This document shows positions 26,324-35,092 of a DNA stretch of 64,000 nucleotides, piece after piece. The DNA comes from Jatrophihabitans cynanchi. Its GTDB lineage: Bacteria > Actinomycetota > Actinomycetes > Mycobacteriales > Jatrophihabitantaceae. The translations under genes and the position numbers were made by a program. The DNA is taken from the NCBI RefSeq assembly GCF_027247405.1, contig NZ_CP097463.1, positions 4,154,001 to 4,218,000 on the forward strand. The letters are read 5' to 3'. The notes under the pieces were generated by a model. That model was not told where the DNA came from, did no database searches, and was given only the letters and a program-made list of their open reading frames with translations. Each line of letters begins with the position of its first letter. The first letter of the stretch is position 1.

Positions 26324-28504
26324 TTACTCGGCCGGCTTGCGCAACGTGTCGGCCACCTGCGCCGGCACCAGCTCCATGCGGCTGAAGGCGCGCGTGAACC
26401 GACCGGTGCCCGCCGTGAGCGAGCGCAGCGTGATCGCGTAGCGGACCAGTTCGGATTCGGGTACCTCGGCGTGCACGATGGTGCGCTCCATGCCGACGTG
26501 CGCGCTCGGGTCGGGCTCGGTCCCGGTCACCCGGCCGCGCCGGCCGGACAGGTCCGAGAGCACCCCGCCGACGTGCGCGTCCGGGACGGTGACCTCGAGC
26601 ACCGCGATCGGCTCCAGCAGGGCCGGGCGTGCTGCTGCTGCGGCATCCTTGACGGCCAGCGCGCCGGCGGTCTGGAACGCGGCGTCGGAGGAGTCCACGC
26701 TGTGCGCCTTGCCGTCGACGAGGGTCACCTGCACGTCGGTCAGCGGGATGTGGTCGTTGTCCAGCCCGCTGTCCAGTTGCGCGCGTACGCCCTTCTCGAC
26801 CGAGGAGATGAACTGCGAGGGCACCGAGCCGCCGACCACCTTCTCGGTGAACTGCACGCCGGAGCCGCGCGGCAGCGGGGAGATGATCACGTCGCACACC
26901 GCGAACTGCCCGTGGCCGCCGGACTGTTTGACCAGCCTGCCGTGCCCGCGCGCCTCGGCGGTGAACGTCTCGCGCAGCGCGATCCGCAACGGCACCGTGT
27001 CCACGTGCGCGCCGGTCGAGCGCAGCCGGTCCAGCACCACGTCGGCATGCGCCTCGCCGAGGCACCAGAGCACCAGCTGGCCGGTGTCCTGGTGGCGTTC
27101 GACGCGCACGGTCGGGTCACCGGCGGTCAGCCGGCCGAGCGCCTTGGCCAGCGCGTCCTCGTCGCCGCGCGTCGCCGCCTGCACCGCGATCGGCAGCAGC
27201 GGCTCGGGCATGTCCCACGGCGCGATGAGCAGCGGGTTTGCCTTGTCCGACACGGTGTCGCCGGTCTCGGCGCTGCCCAGCCGGCCGATGGCGCAGATGT
27301 CGCCGGCGATCGCGCGCTCGATCGGCCGCAGTGTCGCGCCGAGCGGCGAGTGCAGTTGGCCGACCCGCTCGTCCGCGTCGTGATCGGGATGGCCGCGGTC
27401 GGCACCGCCGTGGCCGGAGATGTGCACCTGCGACTCGGGCGTGATCGTCCCGGAGAACACGCGCAGCACGGACAGCCGGCCGAGATACGGGTCGACGGAC
27501 GTCCGCACGATCTCGGCCACCAGCGGGCCGTCCGGGTCACAGCGCAGCTGCGGCCCGGGTGCGCCGTCGAGCGTTGTCGTCGCCGGCGGGTCCAGCTCGA
27601 CGGGCGAGGGGAACCCGCCGGACAGGATCTCCAGCAGTTCGGCCAGCCCCAGCCCGGTGCCGGCGCACGCCGGGATCACCGGGAAGAACGTCGCGCGCGC
27701 CACCGCCGTCTCGAGGTCGTCGACCAGCACGTCGAGGCCGATGTCCTCTCCCGCGAGGTAGCGGTCCAGCAGCGACTCGTCCTCGCTGTTGTTGATGATC
27801 GCCTCGATCAGCGCCGCGCGGTCGGCATCGATGTCGATGGCTTCGGCGCCGGAGCCGGACTCGGCGGGCGGGAAGCCGTTCGAGTAGTCGTAGACGGTGC
27901 GGGTGAGCAGCCCGACGAGCGCGTGCGGTGGCTCACCCTCGCCGGCCCCGCCCACCGGCAGGTACAGCGGCAGCACGGCCTGCCCGTCGGCGCCGCCGAA
28001 CACCTGCTGGCAGGCGGTGACCGCGCGTGCGAAGTCGGCGCGCGGCGCGTCCAGCTTGGTGATCACGACGGCGCGTGGCGTGCCGATGGCGCCGCACTCC
28101 TCCCACAGCGAGACCGTGATCGGATCGATGTCCTCGGCCGCGGACACGACGAACAGTGCCGCGTCGGCGGCGCGCAGTCCGGCGCGCAACTCCCCGGTGA
28201 AGTCGGGGTATCCGGGCGTGTCGAGCAGGTTCACCACGACGCCGTCCCACTGCAGCGGGCAGACCGACAGCGCGACGGAACGCTGTTGCGACACCTCGAC
28301 CGGGTCGTGGTCGCTGACCGTGGAACCGTCTGCGACGCTGCCGGCGCGCGGGATCGCGCCGGTGGCGGCGAGCAGCGCCTCGACCAGGGTCGTCTTGCCG
28401 GCGGCCGAGTGGCCGACGAGCGTGACGTTGCGCAACTTCTCCGGGCGGTCGGCCGTGTCGAACAAGGCCGTCGAGGTACGGGTGGCGGCCTTCTTGGTCG
28501 ACAT
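26324..28504 (-). CDS. fusA2: EF-G2, elongation factor G-like GTPase
   Basis: A 726-residue translational GTPase paralogue. G1 is GHSAAGKTTL, G3 DTPGYPDF, G4 TKLD where canonical EF-G has NKMD, and domains II-V follow (RTSVDPYLGRLSVLRVFSGT, GGHGQFAVCDVIISPL, GRRGRVTG). The ATG at 28504 with GGAGG 8 nt upstream is preferred to one 24 codons earlier. Mycobacterial EF-G2 has been described as differing from EF-G in GTP use; its role is unclear. It is divergent from pgsA. Confidence 0.9.
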   Translation of the reverse strand: MSTKKAATRTSTALFDTADRPEKLRNVTLVGHSAAGKTTLVEALLAATGAIPRAGSVADGSTVSDHDPVEVSQQRSVALSVCPLQWDGVVVNLLDTPGYPDFTGELRAGLRAADAALFVVSAAEDIDPITVSLWEECGAIGTPRAVVITKLDAPRADFARAVTACQQVFGGADGQAVLPLYLPVGGAGEGEPPHALVGLLTRTVYDYSNGFPPAESGSGAEAIDIDADRAALIEAIINNSEDESLLDRYLAGEDIGLDVLVDDLETAVARATFFPVIPACAGTGLGLAELLEILSGGFPSPVELDPPATTTLDGAPGPQLRCDPDGPLVAEIVRTSVDPYLGRLSVLRVFSGTITPESQVHISGHGGADRGHPDHDADERVGQLHSPLGATLRPIERAIAGDICAIGRLGSAETGDTVSDKANPLLIAPWDMPEPLLPIAVQAATRGDEDALAKALGRLTAGDPTVRVERHQDTGQLVLWCLGEAHADVVLDRLRSTGAHVDTVPLRIALRETFTAEARGHGRLVKQSGGHGQFAVCDVIISPLPRGSGVQFTEKVVGGSVPSQFISSVEKGVRAQLDSGLDNDHIPLTDVQVTLVDGKAHSVDSSDAAFQTAGALAVKDAAAAARPALLEPIAVLEVTVPDAHVGGVLSDLSGRRGRVTGTEPDPSAHVGMERTIVHAEVPESELVRYAITLRSLTAGTGRFTRAFSRMELVPAQVADTLRKPAE

Positions 28505-28610
28505 CTCGGCGGCCTCCAGGCGATACGGCGGACAACGGACTGTCTTCGCATTCGACACCCGATCGGCCAGCCCCACAAGCGATGCACGCAGATCGATCGC
28601 GACCGGCCGC

Positions 28611-28616
28611 TATCGT
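28611..28616 (+). promoter_or_regulatory. Candidate -10 box (TATCGT) for the pgsA operon
   Basis: TATCGT sits 71 nt before the pgsA GTG in the 183-nt gap shared with divergent EF-G2. No good -35 box is visible. Confidence 0.35.
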
Positions 28617-28687
28617 GGTAGCTCGCCGACCCAGCGCGCAGCGGTGCCCTCACACCGCCCCGACACCGGAACGGATCTGCCGACAGC

Positions 28688-29311
28688 GTGTTCACCGCCT
28701 TTTTCCGTGTCCTGTTCGTCAGGCTGCTGACTCCGTTCGGCAGTTGGCTGGCCAGGGTCGGCGTCACGCCCAACCTGATCACGGTCGTCGGCACGCTCGG
28801 CACGATCACCTGCTCGGTCGTGTTCTTCACCCGCGGCTGGTGGATGACCGGCACGCTCACGATCTGGGCGTTGACGATGTTCGACGCACTCGACGGGCTG
28901 GTCGCGCGGGCCGGCGGCACCGCGTCGAAGTTCGGTGCGGTGCTCGACTCGACGTGCGACCGCTTCGCCGACGCCGCCGTCTTCGGGACCATCGGCTGGT
29001 ACTTCGCGCTGCACGGGCAGCGCTGGATGTTGCTGGGCGCGCTGCTGTGCCTCGTGCTCGGTTCGGTGACCTCCTACATCCGCGCGCGGGCGGAGGCGGC
29101 CCGCTTCACCTGTTCGGTCGGCATCGCAGAGCGCACCGACCGGCTGATCATCGTGCTGGTCGGTACCGGGCTGACCGGCTCGCCGTTCCACTGGCCGTAC
29201 CTGCAGGCGATCGCGCTGTGGCTGCTCGTCGCCGCGTCGACGATCACCGTCGGCCAGCGGATCGCGACCGTGTACCGCCAGTCCAAGGCGCTGCAGGCGG
29301 CGGAGGCCTGA
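28688..29311 (+). CDS. pgsA: PgsA, phosphatidylinositol phosphate synthase
   Basis: A 207-residue CDP-alcohol phosphotransferase with about six helices. The full signature D-x2-D-G-x2-A-R-x8-G-x3-D-x3-D is present (Asp66, Asp69, Gly70, Ala73, Arg74, Gly83, Asp87, Asp91). In actinobacteria this protein joins CDP-diacylglycerol and inositol 3-phosphate to give PI phosphate, the base of PIM lipids. The neighbours patA and pimA fix this assignment over a phosphatidylglycerol-phosphate synthase. Its TGA overlaps the next ATG by one base. Confidence 0.92.
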   Translation: MFTAFFRVLFVRLLTPFGSWLARVGVTPNLITVVGTLGTITCSVVFFTRGWWMTGTLTIWALTMFDALDGLVARAGGTASKFGAVLDSTCDRFADAAVFGTIGWYFALHGQRWMLLGALLCLVLGSVTSYIRARAEAARFTCSVGIAERTDRLIIVLVGTGLTGSPFHWPYLQAIALWLLVAASTITVGQRIATVYRQSKALQAAEA

Positions 29312-30264
29312 TGTTCACCGGCCTGCGCGACCGGGCGGTCGATCTCGGCTACGCCGCCGGCTGGAACGTGGTGAAGTCGGCACCGCGCGGGCTGACCGAG
29401 CGCGCGTTCCGCGCCGCAGCCGACGCCGCCGCGGTGCGCAACGGCGGGGGAGCGCGACAGCTGCGCAAGAACCTGAGCCGCGTCGTCGGGCCGCAGACCT
29501 CCGAGGCGCGCTTGGACGCGCTCGTCGGTGCCGCGCTGCGCTCGTACGCGCGCTACTGGCTGGAGACGTTCCGGCTGCCGCGGATGGACCCGCACGAGGT
29601 TGTCGAGCGCACCACGGTGCACACCGAGGGCCGCGAGAACCTCGACGCCGCGCTCGAGCGTGGCAAGGGCGCGGTGGTCGCCCTGCCGCACTCGGGCAAC
29701 TGGGACGTCGCCGGACTGTGGCTCGTCGCGCACAGCGGGCCGTTCGTCACCGTCGCCGAGCGGCTGCATCCCGAATCGCTGTTCGAACGGTTCGTCGCAC
29801 ACCGGGAGGGGCTGGGCTTCGAGGTGCTCCCGCTCAGCCGGCGCGACCCGTCGCCGATGGGCACGCTGGCGCAGCGGCTGCGCGAGAACAAGGTCGCCGC
29901 CCTGGTCGCCGACCGCGACCTGTCCCACAACGGGGTGCCCGTCCGGTTCTTCGGCGAGCCGGCGCGGATGCCCGGCGGCCCGGCCCTGCTCGCGGCCACC
30001 ACCGGCGCGGCCCTGCTCCCGATCAGCCTGTGGTTCACCGACGACGGCGGCTGGGGCCAGCGCATCCACCCGCCGCTTCCCGTTCCCGAGGGGCGGCTGC
30101 GCGACCAGGTCCCCGCGCTGACCCAGTCGGTGGCCGACGTCCTTGCTGCCGGCATCGGCGAGCACCCGGTCGACTGGCACATGCTGCAACCGCTGTGGCT
30201 CGCCGACCTGCCCGCGCGGCCGGAGCGCGAGCGCGGGGAGCCGGCCGCGGCGGGACCGGGCTGA
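29311..30264 (+). CDS. PatA-like phosphatidylinositol mannoside acyltransferase
   Basis: A 317-residue acyltransferase of the LpxL/HtrB-like group. The H-x4-D catalytic motif is HSGNWD (His127, Asp132); VADRDLSHNGVPVRFFGEPARMPGGPA is typical. In mycobacteria PatA palmitoylates the mannose added by PimA, at the inner membrane face. It starts on the last base of pgsA and ends one base before the pimA start region, a tight pgsA-patA-pimA operon. Confidence 0.92.
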   Translation: MFTGLRDRAVDLGYAAGWNVVKSAPRGLTERAFRAAADAAAVRNGGGARQLRKNLSRVVGPQTSEARLDALVGAALRSYARYWLETFRLPRMDPHEVVERTTVHTEGRENLDAALERGKGAVVALPHSGNWDVAGLWLVAHSGPFVTVAERLHPESLFERFVAHREGLGFEVLPLSRRDPSPMGTLAQRLRENKVAALVADRDLSHNGVPVRFFGEPARMPGGPALLAATTGAALLPISLWFTDDGGWGQRIHPPLPVPEGRLRDQVPALTQSVADVLAAGIGEHPVDWHMLQPLWLADLPARPERERGEPAAAGPG

Positions 30265-30265
30265 G

Positions 30266-31387
30266 ATGCGGATCGGCATCGTCTGCCCGTACTCCTGGGA
30301 CATCCCCGGGGGCGTGCAGGCGCACGTGCGCGATCTCGCCGAGAAGCTGATCGAACTCGGGCACGCGGTGTCGGTGCTCGCGCCGGGGGACGAGGACATG
30401 CCCGGCCTGCCGCCCTACGTGGTGGCCGCCGGGAAGGCCGTTCCGATCCCGTACAACGGCTCGGTCGCCCGACTGCAGTTCGGGGTGGTGTCCGCGGCCC
30501 GGGTGCGCCGCTGGCTACGCGACGGCGCGTTCGACATCGTGCACGTGCACGAGCCGGCGCCACCGAGTCTGTCCCTTCTCACCTGCATGATCCACGACGG
30601 GCCGCTGGTCGCCACGTTCCACGCGGCTACCGTCCGCTCCCGCTTCCTGGCGATGTTCGACACCGTGCTGCAGCCGTTCCTGGAGAAGCTGAGCGGCCGG
30701 ATCGCCGTGTCCCCGGCGGCGCGGAAGGTCATCGTCGAGCACCTGGGCGCCGACGCGGTCGTCATCCCGAACGGCGTTGCCGTCAAGCACTTCGCGAACG
30801 CCACGCCGCTGCCCGGCTACCCGCGCGAGTCGGGCGGCACGGTCGGCTTCATCGGGCGCTACGACGAGCCGCGCAAGGGCATGGACGTGCTCGTCGGTGC
30901 GCTCGAACAGCTCGTGCCGGACCGGCCCGGCCTGCAGCTGCTCATTGCCGGCCGCGGCGAGGCCGAGGAGTTCCGCGCCCGGCTGCCGCGGTCGCTGCGG
31001 TCACACGTGCGGCTACTCGGGCAGGTGAGCGAGCCGGACAAGGCCAGGATGCTGCGCAGCGTGGACGTCTACTGCGCGCCGAACACCGGCCAGGAGAGCT
31101 TCGGGGTGATCCTGCTCGAGGCGATGGCGGCGGGAACGGCTGTGGTGGCCAGCGACCTCGAGGCGTTCCGCCGGGTGCTCGACGGGGGCGCGGCCGGCGA
31201 ACTGTTCGCCACCGGCGACAGCTCGGCGCTGGCCGGGGCGCTGGGCCGGGTGCTCGACGACGCGTCATTGCGGGCCCGGCTGATTGCGGCGGCGGACCTC
31301 GCCGTCGCGCCGTACGACTGGGACGTCGTGACCCGCGCCGTGCTGCGGGTGTACGACCTGGCCATCGCGGGGGCGGGCGCCCGCTAG
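30266..31387 (+). CDS. pimA: PimA, phosphatidylinositol alpha-mannosyltransferase
   Basis: A 373-residue GT4-type glycosyltransferase. The N-terminal CPYSWDIPGGVQAHVRDLA loop binds GDP-mannose and PI in mycobacterial PimA; GFIGRYDEPRKGMDVL and PNTGQESFGVILLEAMAAGTAVVAS (the E-x7-E motif) are in the C-terminal Rossmann domain. It adds the first mannose of PIM synthesis on the cytoplasmic face. ATG follows the patA stop by one base. Confidence 0.95.
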   Translation: MRIGIVCPYSWDIPGGVQAHVRDLAEKLIELGHAVSVLAPGDEDMPGLPPYVVAAGKAVPIPYNGSVARLQFGVVSAARVRRWLRDGAFDIVHVHEPAPPSLSLLTCMIHDGPLVATFHAATVRSRFLAMFDTVLQPFLEKLSGRIAVSPAARKVIVEHLGADAVVIPNGVAVKHFANATPLPGYPRESGGTVGFIGRYDEPRKGMDVLVGALEQLVPDRPGLQLLIAGRGEAEEFRARLPRSLRSHVRLLGQVSEPDKARMLRSVDVYCAPNTGQESFGVILLEAMAAGTAVVASDLEAFRRVLDGGAAGELFATGDSSALAGALGRVLDDASLRARLIAAADLAVAPYDWDVVTRAVLRVYDLAIAGAGAR

Positions 31388-31390
31388 AGT
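31385..31390 (+). promoter_or_regulatory. -10 box (TAGAGT), leaderless
   Basis: TAGAGT begins in the pimA stop codon and ends 8 nt before the GTG at 31399. Confidence 0.4.
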
Positions 31391-31398
31391 GCGGTGGC

Positions 31399-31980
31399 GT
31401 GCTCCCCGTCGGATGGCTGGTCTTCGCCGTCGTCCTCGCCGTGCTGCTTTCCATGTGGGTGACCTTCACGCTGACCCGGCTGGACCGCCTGCATGCGCGG
31501 GTGGATGCGGCGTGGGCGGCGCTGGACGCGCAGCTGGTGCGGCGCGCCGCGGCGCTGCAGCACGTGGCCGAGTCGCCGGACAGCGGCCTGTCCGTGCCGC
31601 TGCGCGCGCCGTGTGACGAGGTGGCTCGCGCGGCGCTGGCGGCGCGGACCCAGGACGCCGCCCGGCAGAGCACCGAGAACGCGGTCGGGCGCATGATCAG
31701 CTCGGTTGCGGAGCGGGCGGACCTGCTCCGGCCGGACGCCGAGGCTGAGCTGGGCGAGGGTGCCGAGCGGGTACAGGTGGCCCGCCGCTTCTACAATGAT
31801 GCGGTGCGCGACACCCGCGCGCTGCGTTCTCGCCGGATGCCCCGGCTGCTGCGACTCGCCGGACGGCGGGCCATGCCGCAGTTCTTCGACATCGACGACA
31901 CGGTGATCCTGCCGGCGCGTCGGCCCGAGACCGCGCCCGCCGTAGATGCGGGTCCAACCGATGCGAAGGATGCGATATGA
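31399..31980 (+). CDS. LemA-like membrane protein
   Basis: A 193-residue protein: one N-terminal helix (about 5-23) then a long helical domain. The segments LHARVDAAWAALDAQLVRRAAALQHV and VARRFYNDAVRDTRALR match the LemA family. LemA proteins have no agreed function. The C-terminus (FFDIDDTVILPARRP) is an actinobacterial variant. Its stop overlaps the start of the lipoprotein gene by 4 nt. Confidence 0.8.
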   Translation: MLPVGWLVFAVVLAVLLSMWVTFTLTRLDRLHARVDAAWAALDAQLVRRAAALQHVAESPDSGLSVPLRAPCDEVARAALAARTQDAARQSTENAVGRMISSVAERADLLRPDAEAELGEGAERVQVARRFYNDAVRDTRALRSRRMPRLLRLAGRRAMPQFFDIDDTVILPARRPETAPAVDAGPTDAKDAI

Positions 31981-33017
31981 GCTTGTCCCGCCGGATCACG
32001 GGTGTGGCCTGCGTCGCCGCGATGGCCGTCAGCCTCAGCGCGTGCGGTGGGTCGGGCAAGAAGAAGACACCGTCACCGACATCGACGGCATCGGTGACCA
32101 CTCCGGCGCCGTCCAGCAGTTCGGCGACCCCACCGGCGCCCGCGGTCAAGGCGATCAACCCGTTCACCGGGCTGGCCGCCAACGCGCACAAGGTGGTCGC
32201 GGTCAAGATCGATGACACCGGCAACGGGCGGCCCCAGGTGAACGTGGACAAGGCCGACATCGTCTACATCGAAGAGGTCGAGGGCGGCCTCACGCGGCTG
32301 CTCGCGGTGTACAACACGGTGCTTCCCACGGTCGAGGCGGTGCGCAGCACGCGGGCGGCCGACCCGGAGATCTTGGCCCAGTACGGCCCGATCGCCTACG
32401 TCGCGTCCGGTGGCTCGCACAACCCGCTGGCCGTGCTGGACCGGTCCAACCTGCGCACCTCCATCAACGACCGCGGCGGGCCGGGCTTCCAGCGTGACGG
32501 CAGCCGCCCGGCGCCGTACAACCTGCGTGCCAACCTGGCGACCATTGCTGCCAAGCTGAAGGGCGCCACCGCCAAGAACATCGGGCTGACGTTCTCGCCG
32601 ACGATCCCGAACCGCCCGTTCGGTACCGGCACATCGTTGCGCACGCAGGTCGGTGGCACGCCGGTGCAGTTCAACTGGAACTCGCGTACGCACCGGTACG
32701 TCCGGCTGATCGGCGGGGTCGTCCAGCACACGGCCGCCGGCACCACGATCGCCACGCCGAACGTGATCGTCCAGTTCTGCAAGGTCACCGTCTACAACAA
32801 GGACCGTGACGTGCTGGGCAACCCGAACATGTACACGCACACGGTGGGCACCGGGAAGGTGATGGTCTACCGCGACGGCAAGCGCATCAGCGGGACCTGG
32901 TCGCGTCCGGACGCCAAGGCCGGCACGACGCTCAAGGACCGCAACGGCAAGGCGATCCCGCTCGCGCCGGGCGGCGCCTGGGTGGTCCTGGTCGCGACGA
33001 ACGCGCCGCTGCACTGA
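31977..33017 (+). CDS. DUF3048 (YerB-like) lipoprotein
   Basis: A 346-residue exported lipoprotein. The signal peptide ends in the lipobox LSAC (Cys at about residue 23), followed by a Ser/Thr/Pro linker. The body holds NPFTGLAANAHKVVAVKIDDTGNGRPQVNVDKADIVYIEEVEGGLTRLLAVY, the DUF3048 signature, and ends in a small beta domain (YRDGKRISGTW). Function unknown. It will be a substrate for the Lgt encoded at 13552. Confidence 0.88.
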   Translation: MSLSRRITGVACVAAMAVSLSACGGSGKKKTPSPTSTASVTTPAPSSSSATPPAPAVKAINPFTGLAANAHKVVAVKIDDTGNGRPQVNVDKADIVYIEEVEGGLTRLLAVYNTVLPTVEAVRSTRAADPEILAQYGPIAYVASGGSHNPLAVLDRSNLRTSINDRGGPGFQRDGSRPAPYNLRANLATIAAKLKGATAKNIGLTFSPTIPNRPFGTGTSLRTQVGGTPVQFNWNSRTHRYVRLIGGVVQHTAAGTTIATPNVIVQFCKVTVYNKDRDVLGNPNMYTHTVGTGKVMVYRDGKRISGTWSRPDAKAGTTLKDRNGKAIPLAPGGAWVVLVATNAPLH

Positions 33018-33080
33018 GCCCGAGGTAAATGCAGTCCACGCGTTGCCGATCGGCCGGTGAGCGGGGCCGCTGGGGGCACG

Positions 33081-33086
33081 TAGAAT
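33081..33086 (+). promoter_or_regulatory. -10 box (TAGAAT) for pdxS, leaderless
   Basis: TAGAAT ends 7 nt before the pdxS ATG at 33094, with no ribosome site. No strong -35 box is seen. Confidence 0.5.
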
Positions 33087-33093
33087 CGGTGCC

Positions 33094-34056
33094 ATGCCCG
33101 ACCCGCAGAACAGCGCCCAGCAGAATTCGGCCCAGCAGAACCCGGTCTCAGGGAACGCAGCCGGCACGCCCGAGCACGCCGTGGGCACCGCCCGCGTCAA
33201 GCGTGGCATGGCCGAGATGCTCAAGGGCGGCGTCATCATGGACGTCGTCACGGCCGAGCAGGCCAAGATCGCCGAGGACGCCGGCGCCGTCGCCGTGATG
33301 GCCCTCGAGCGGGTCCCCGCCGACATCCGCGCGCAGGGTGGTGTCTCGCGGATGTCCGATCCGGACATGATCGACAGCATCATCGCCGCGGTGTCGATCC
33401 CGGTGATGGCCAAGGCCCGCATCGGGCACTTCGTCGAGGCGCAGGTGCTGCAGTCGCTCGGTGTCGACTACATCGACGAGTCCGAGGTGCTGACGCCGGC
33501 GGACTACGCGAACCACATCGACAAGTGGCGCTTCACGGTGCCGTTCGTCTGCGGTGCCACCAACCTGGGCGAGGCGCTGCGCCGCATCACCGAGGGCGCG
33601 GCGATGATCCGCTCCAAGGGCGAGGCCGGCACCGGGGACGTCTCCAACGCGACCACCCACATGCGCCAGATCCGCGCCGAACTCAGGCGGCTGCAGAACC
33701 TGCCCGAGGACGAGCTGTTCGTCGCCGCGAAGGAGCTGCAGGCGCCCTACGAACTGGTCGCCGAGGTGGCGCGGCTGGGCAAGCTGCCCGTCGTGCTGTT
33801 CACGGCCGGCGGCATCGCCACCCCGGCCGACGCCGCGATGATGATGCAGCTCGGCGCCGAGGGCGTGTTCGTCGGCTCGGGCATCTTCAAGTCGGGCAAC
33901 CCGGCGCAGCGGGCCAGGGCGATCGTCGAGGCCACCACGTTCCACGACGACCCCGACGTGATCGCGAAGGTCTCCCGCGGCCTGGGCGAGGCCATGGTCG
34001 GGATCAACGTCGAAGAGATCGCGCAGCCGCACCGGCTGGCCGAGCGCGGCTGGTAG
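33094..34056 (+). CDS. pdxS: PdxS, pyridoxal 5'-phosphate synthase subunit
   Basis: A 320-residue barrel enzyme that builds PLP from ribose 5-phosphate, glyceraldehyde 3-phosphate and ammonia from Pdx[36 protein letters not shown], the catalytic Lys in MAKARIGH and the second in RSKGEAGTG are intact. It has an extra N-terminal tail of about 30 residues rich in Gln/Asn/Ser (NSAQQ repeats). Unlike most actinobacteria, pdxT is not adjacent: a repeat block and one gene lie between. Confidence 0.97.
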   Translation: MPDPQNSAQQNSAQQNPVSGNAAGTPEHAVGTARVKRGMAEMLKGGVIMDVVTAEQAKIAEDAGAVAVMALERVPADIRAQGGVSRMSDPDMIDSIIAAVSIPVMAKARIGHFVEAQVLQSLGVDYIDESEVLTPADYANHIDKWRFTVPFVCGATNLGEALRRITEGAAMIRSKGEAGTGDVSNATTHMRQIRAELRRLQNLPEDELFVAAKELQAPYELVAEVARLGKLPVVLFTAGGIATPADAAMMMQLGAEGVFVGSGIFKSGNPAQRARAIVEATTFHDDPDVIAKVSRGLGEAMVGINVEEIAQPHRLAERGW

Positions 34057-34161
34057 GACAGCTCACCGGCCGTGGCGGGGCGGTAGGGCTGGCCACGCGC
34101 CGCCGATGCCCGAATCGGCGGGGCGAGATCGCCGCGGCCGCGAATAGCCCCTGTCGCTCTC

Positions 34162-34455
34162 GCTGATCGGGCTCTGCCTGCATTGGTGCATGCAGAGCCC
34201 GATGCGCACGGACCGGCAGGCGCGGAGTTCGAGGTCTGCCTGCGTTGGTGCATGCAGAGCCCGATACGTACGGACCCGCGGGCGCGAAGTTCGAGGCCTG
34301 CCTGCGTTGGTGCATGCAGAGCCCGATGCGCACGGACCGGCGGGCGCGGAGTTCGAGGTCTGCCTGCGTTGGTGCATGCAGAGCCCGATACGTACGGACC
34401 GGCGGGCGCGGAGTTCGAGGTCTGCCTGCGTTGGTGCATGCAGAGCCCGATCAGC
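34162..34455. repeat. 62-bp tandem repeat block bounded by 16-bp inverted repeats
   Basis: TTGGTGCATGCAGAGCCCGA starts at 34183, 34245, 34307, 34369 and 34431, an exact 62-bp period. Units alternate between GATGCGCACGG (after copies 1 and 3) and GATACGTACGG (after 2 and 4). GCTGATCGGGCTCTGC at 34162-34177 is the perfect reverse complement of GCAGAGCCCGATCAGC at 34440-34455, so the block has 16-bp terminal inverted repeats. The first copy also folds as a 12-bp stem (34166-34177 with 34192-34203). The period is not a multiple of three, so it is non-coding. Confidence 0.9.
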
Positions 34456-34595
34456 TTGAACATGTTGGACGAAACTTGGGGCCAGGCCCGATTGTGCGTC
34501 CGCTCTGTCCACAGGCGACGGTCTTCTTGCTCGGTTATCCACAGACGGTCTGCCGCGACGCCATGGTGTCGGTGTCCAACGGCACCGTCCTGGCC
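34456..34595. other. Gap with two DnaA-box-like sites
   Basis: TTATCCACA at 34535-34543 equals the DnaA-box consensus, and CTGTCCACA at 34505-34513 is close to it. Otherwise nothing is recognised. From 34057 to 34161, between pdxS and the repeat block, I also see no gene. Confidence 0.4.
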
Positions 34596-35081
34596 ATGAC
34601 GACCAGCAACGACTTCCGCGCCGGTGTCCAATTGCGCCGCGCCCGGCGAATCGCCCGACTCAGCCAGCGTGAGCTGGCCGCGCGCGCCCAGGTCCCGCTG
34701 TCCACGCTGACGCGCATCGAGGCCGGCACCACAGCAGACCCGCGGATCGGCACCGTCGCCGCGCTGTTCGCCGCGGCGGGCTGCAGATTGACGGTGCTCA
34801 GCCAGGCGCACGAGGAGCTTCCCGACCATCCGTGGGAGACGCACCGCGACTACGGGGTTCGCCACTACCCGGCCCACCTGGATCTCTGGCCGGTGAACCG
34901 TCCCTACGCCGTCCACGACCCGATCGACTGGTGGGGCTGGTACCGCAGCTGGGCGTGGCGGCCCGGCGCACGGATCCCCACACTCACGTTCAACCGGCTG
35001 CGAAACCGGTTCTCGTGCCCGGCGCTCGATCCCGTCACAGGCCGGCCGGTGGCGCGACCCTACGACGATCCGCACGGCTAG
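34596..35081 (+). CDS. XRE-type helix-turn-helix protein
   Basis: About 161 residues. The Cro/C1-type HTH lies at about 8-62 ([51 protein letters not shown]); the C-terminal 100 residues are Trp/His/Pro-rich ([31 protein letters not shown]) and unrecognised. An in-frame ATG at 34563 is an alternative start; neither has a clear ribosome site. It may regulate the flanking pdx genes, or be a stand-alone regulator; its TAG overlaps the pdxT -10 box. Confidence 0.75.
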   Translation: MTTSNDFRAGVQLRRARRIARLSQRELAARAQVPLSTLTRIEAGTTADPRIGTVAALFAAAGCRLTVLSQAHEELPDHPWETHRDYGVRHYPAHLDLWPVNRPYAVHDPIDWWGWYRSWAWRPGARIPTLTFNRLRNRFSCPALDPVTGRPVARPYDDPHG

Positions 35082-35084
35082 GCT
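35079..35084 (+). promoter_or_regulatory. -10 box (TAGGCT) for pdxT, leaderless
   Basis: TAGGCT begins in the stop of the HTH gene and ends 8 nt before the pdxT GTG at 35093. Confidence 0.45.
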
Positions 35085-35092
35085 GGCATGTC

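Noticed and set aside
34162-34455. Possible CRISPR array
   Set aside because: The intervals between the conserved motifs are near copies of one another, not unique spacers, the period is an exact 62 bp, and no cas genes are present.
34063-34542. Proteins made of repeated IGLCMHQ-like or VHAEPD-like segments across the repeat block
   Set aside because: The 62-bp period cycles through all three frames, so the apparent repeat protein is a by-product of the DNA repeat.
34500-34545. Replication origin
   Set aside because: Only two DnaA-like boxes, and no dnaA, dnaN or A/T-rich unwinding region nearby.
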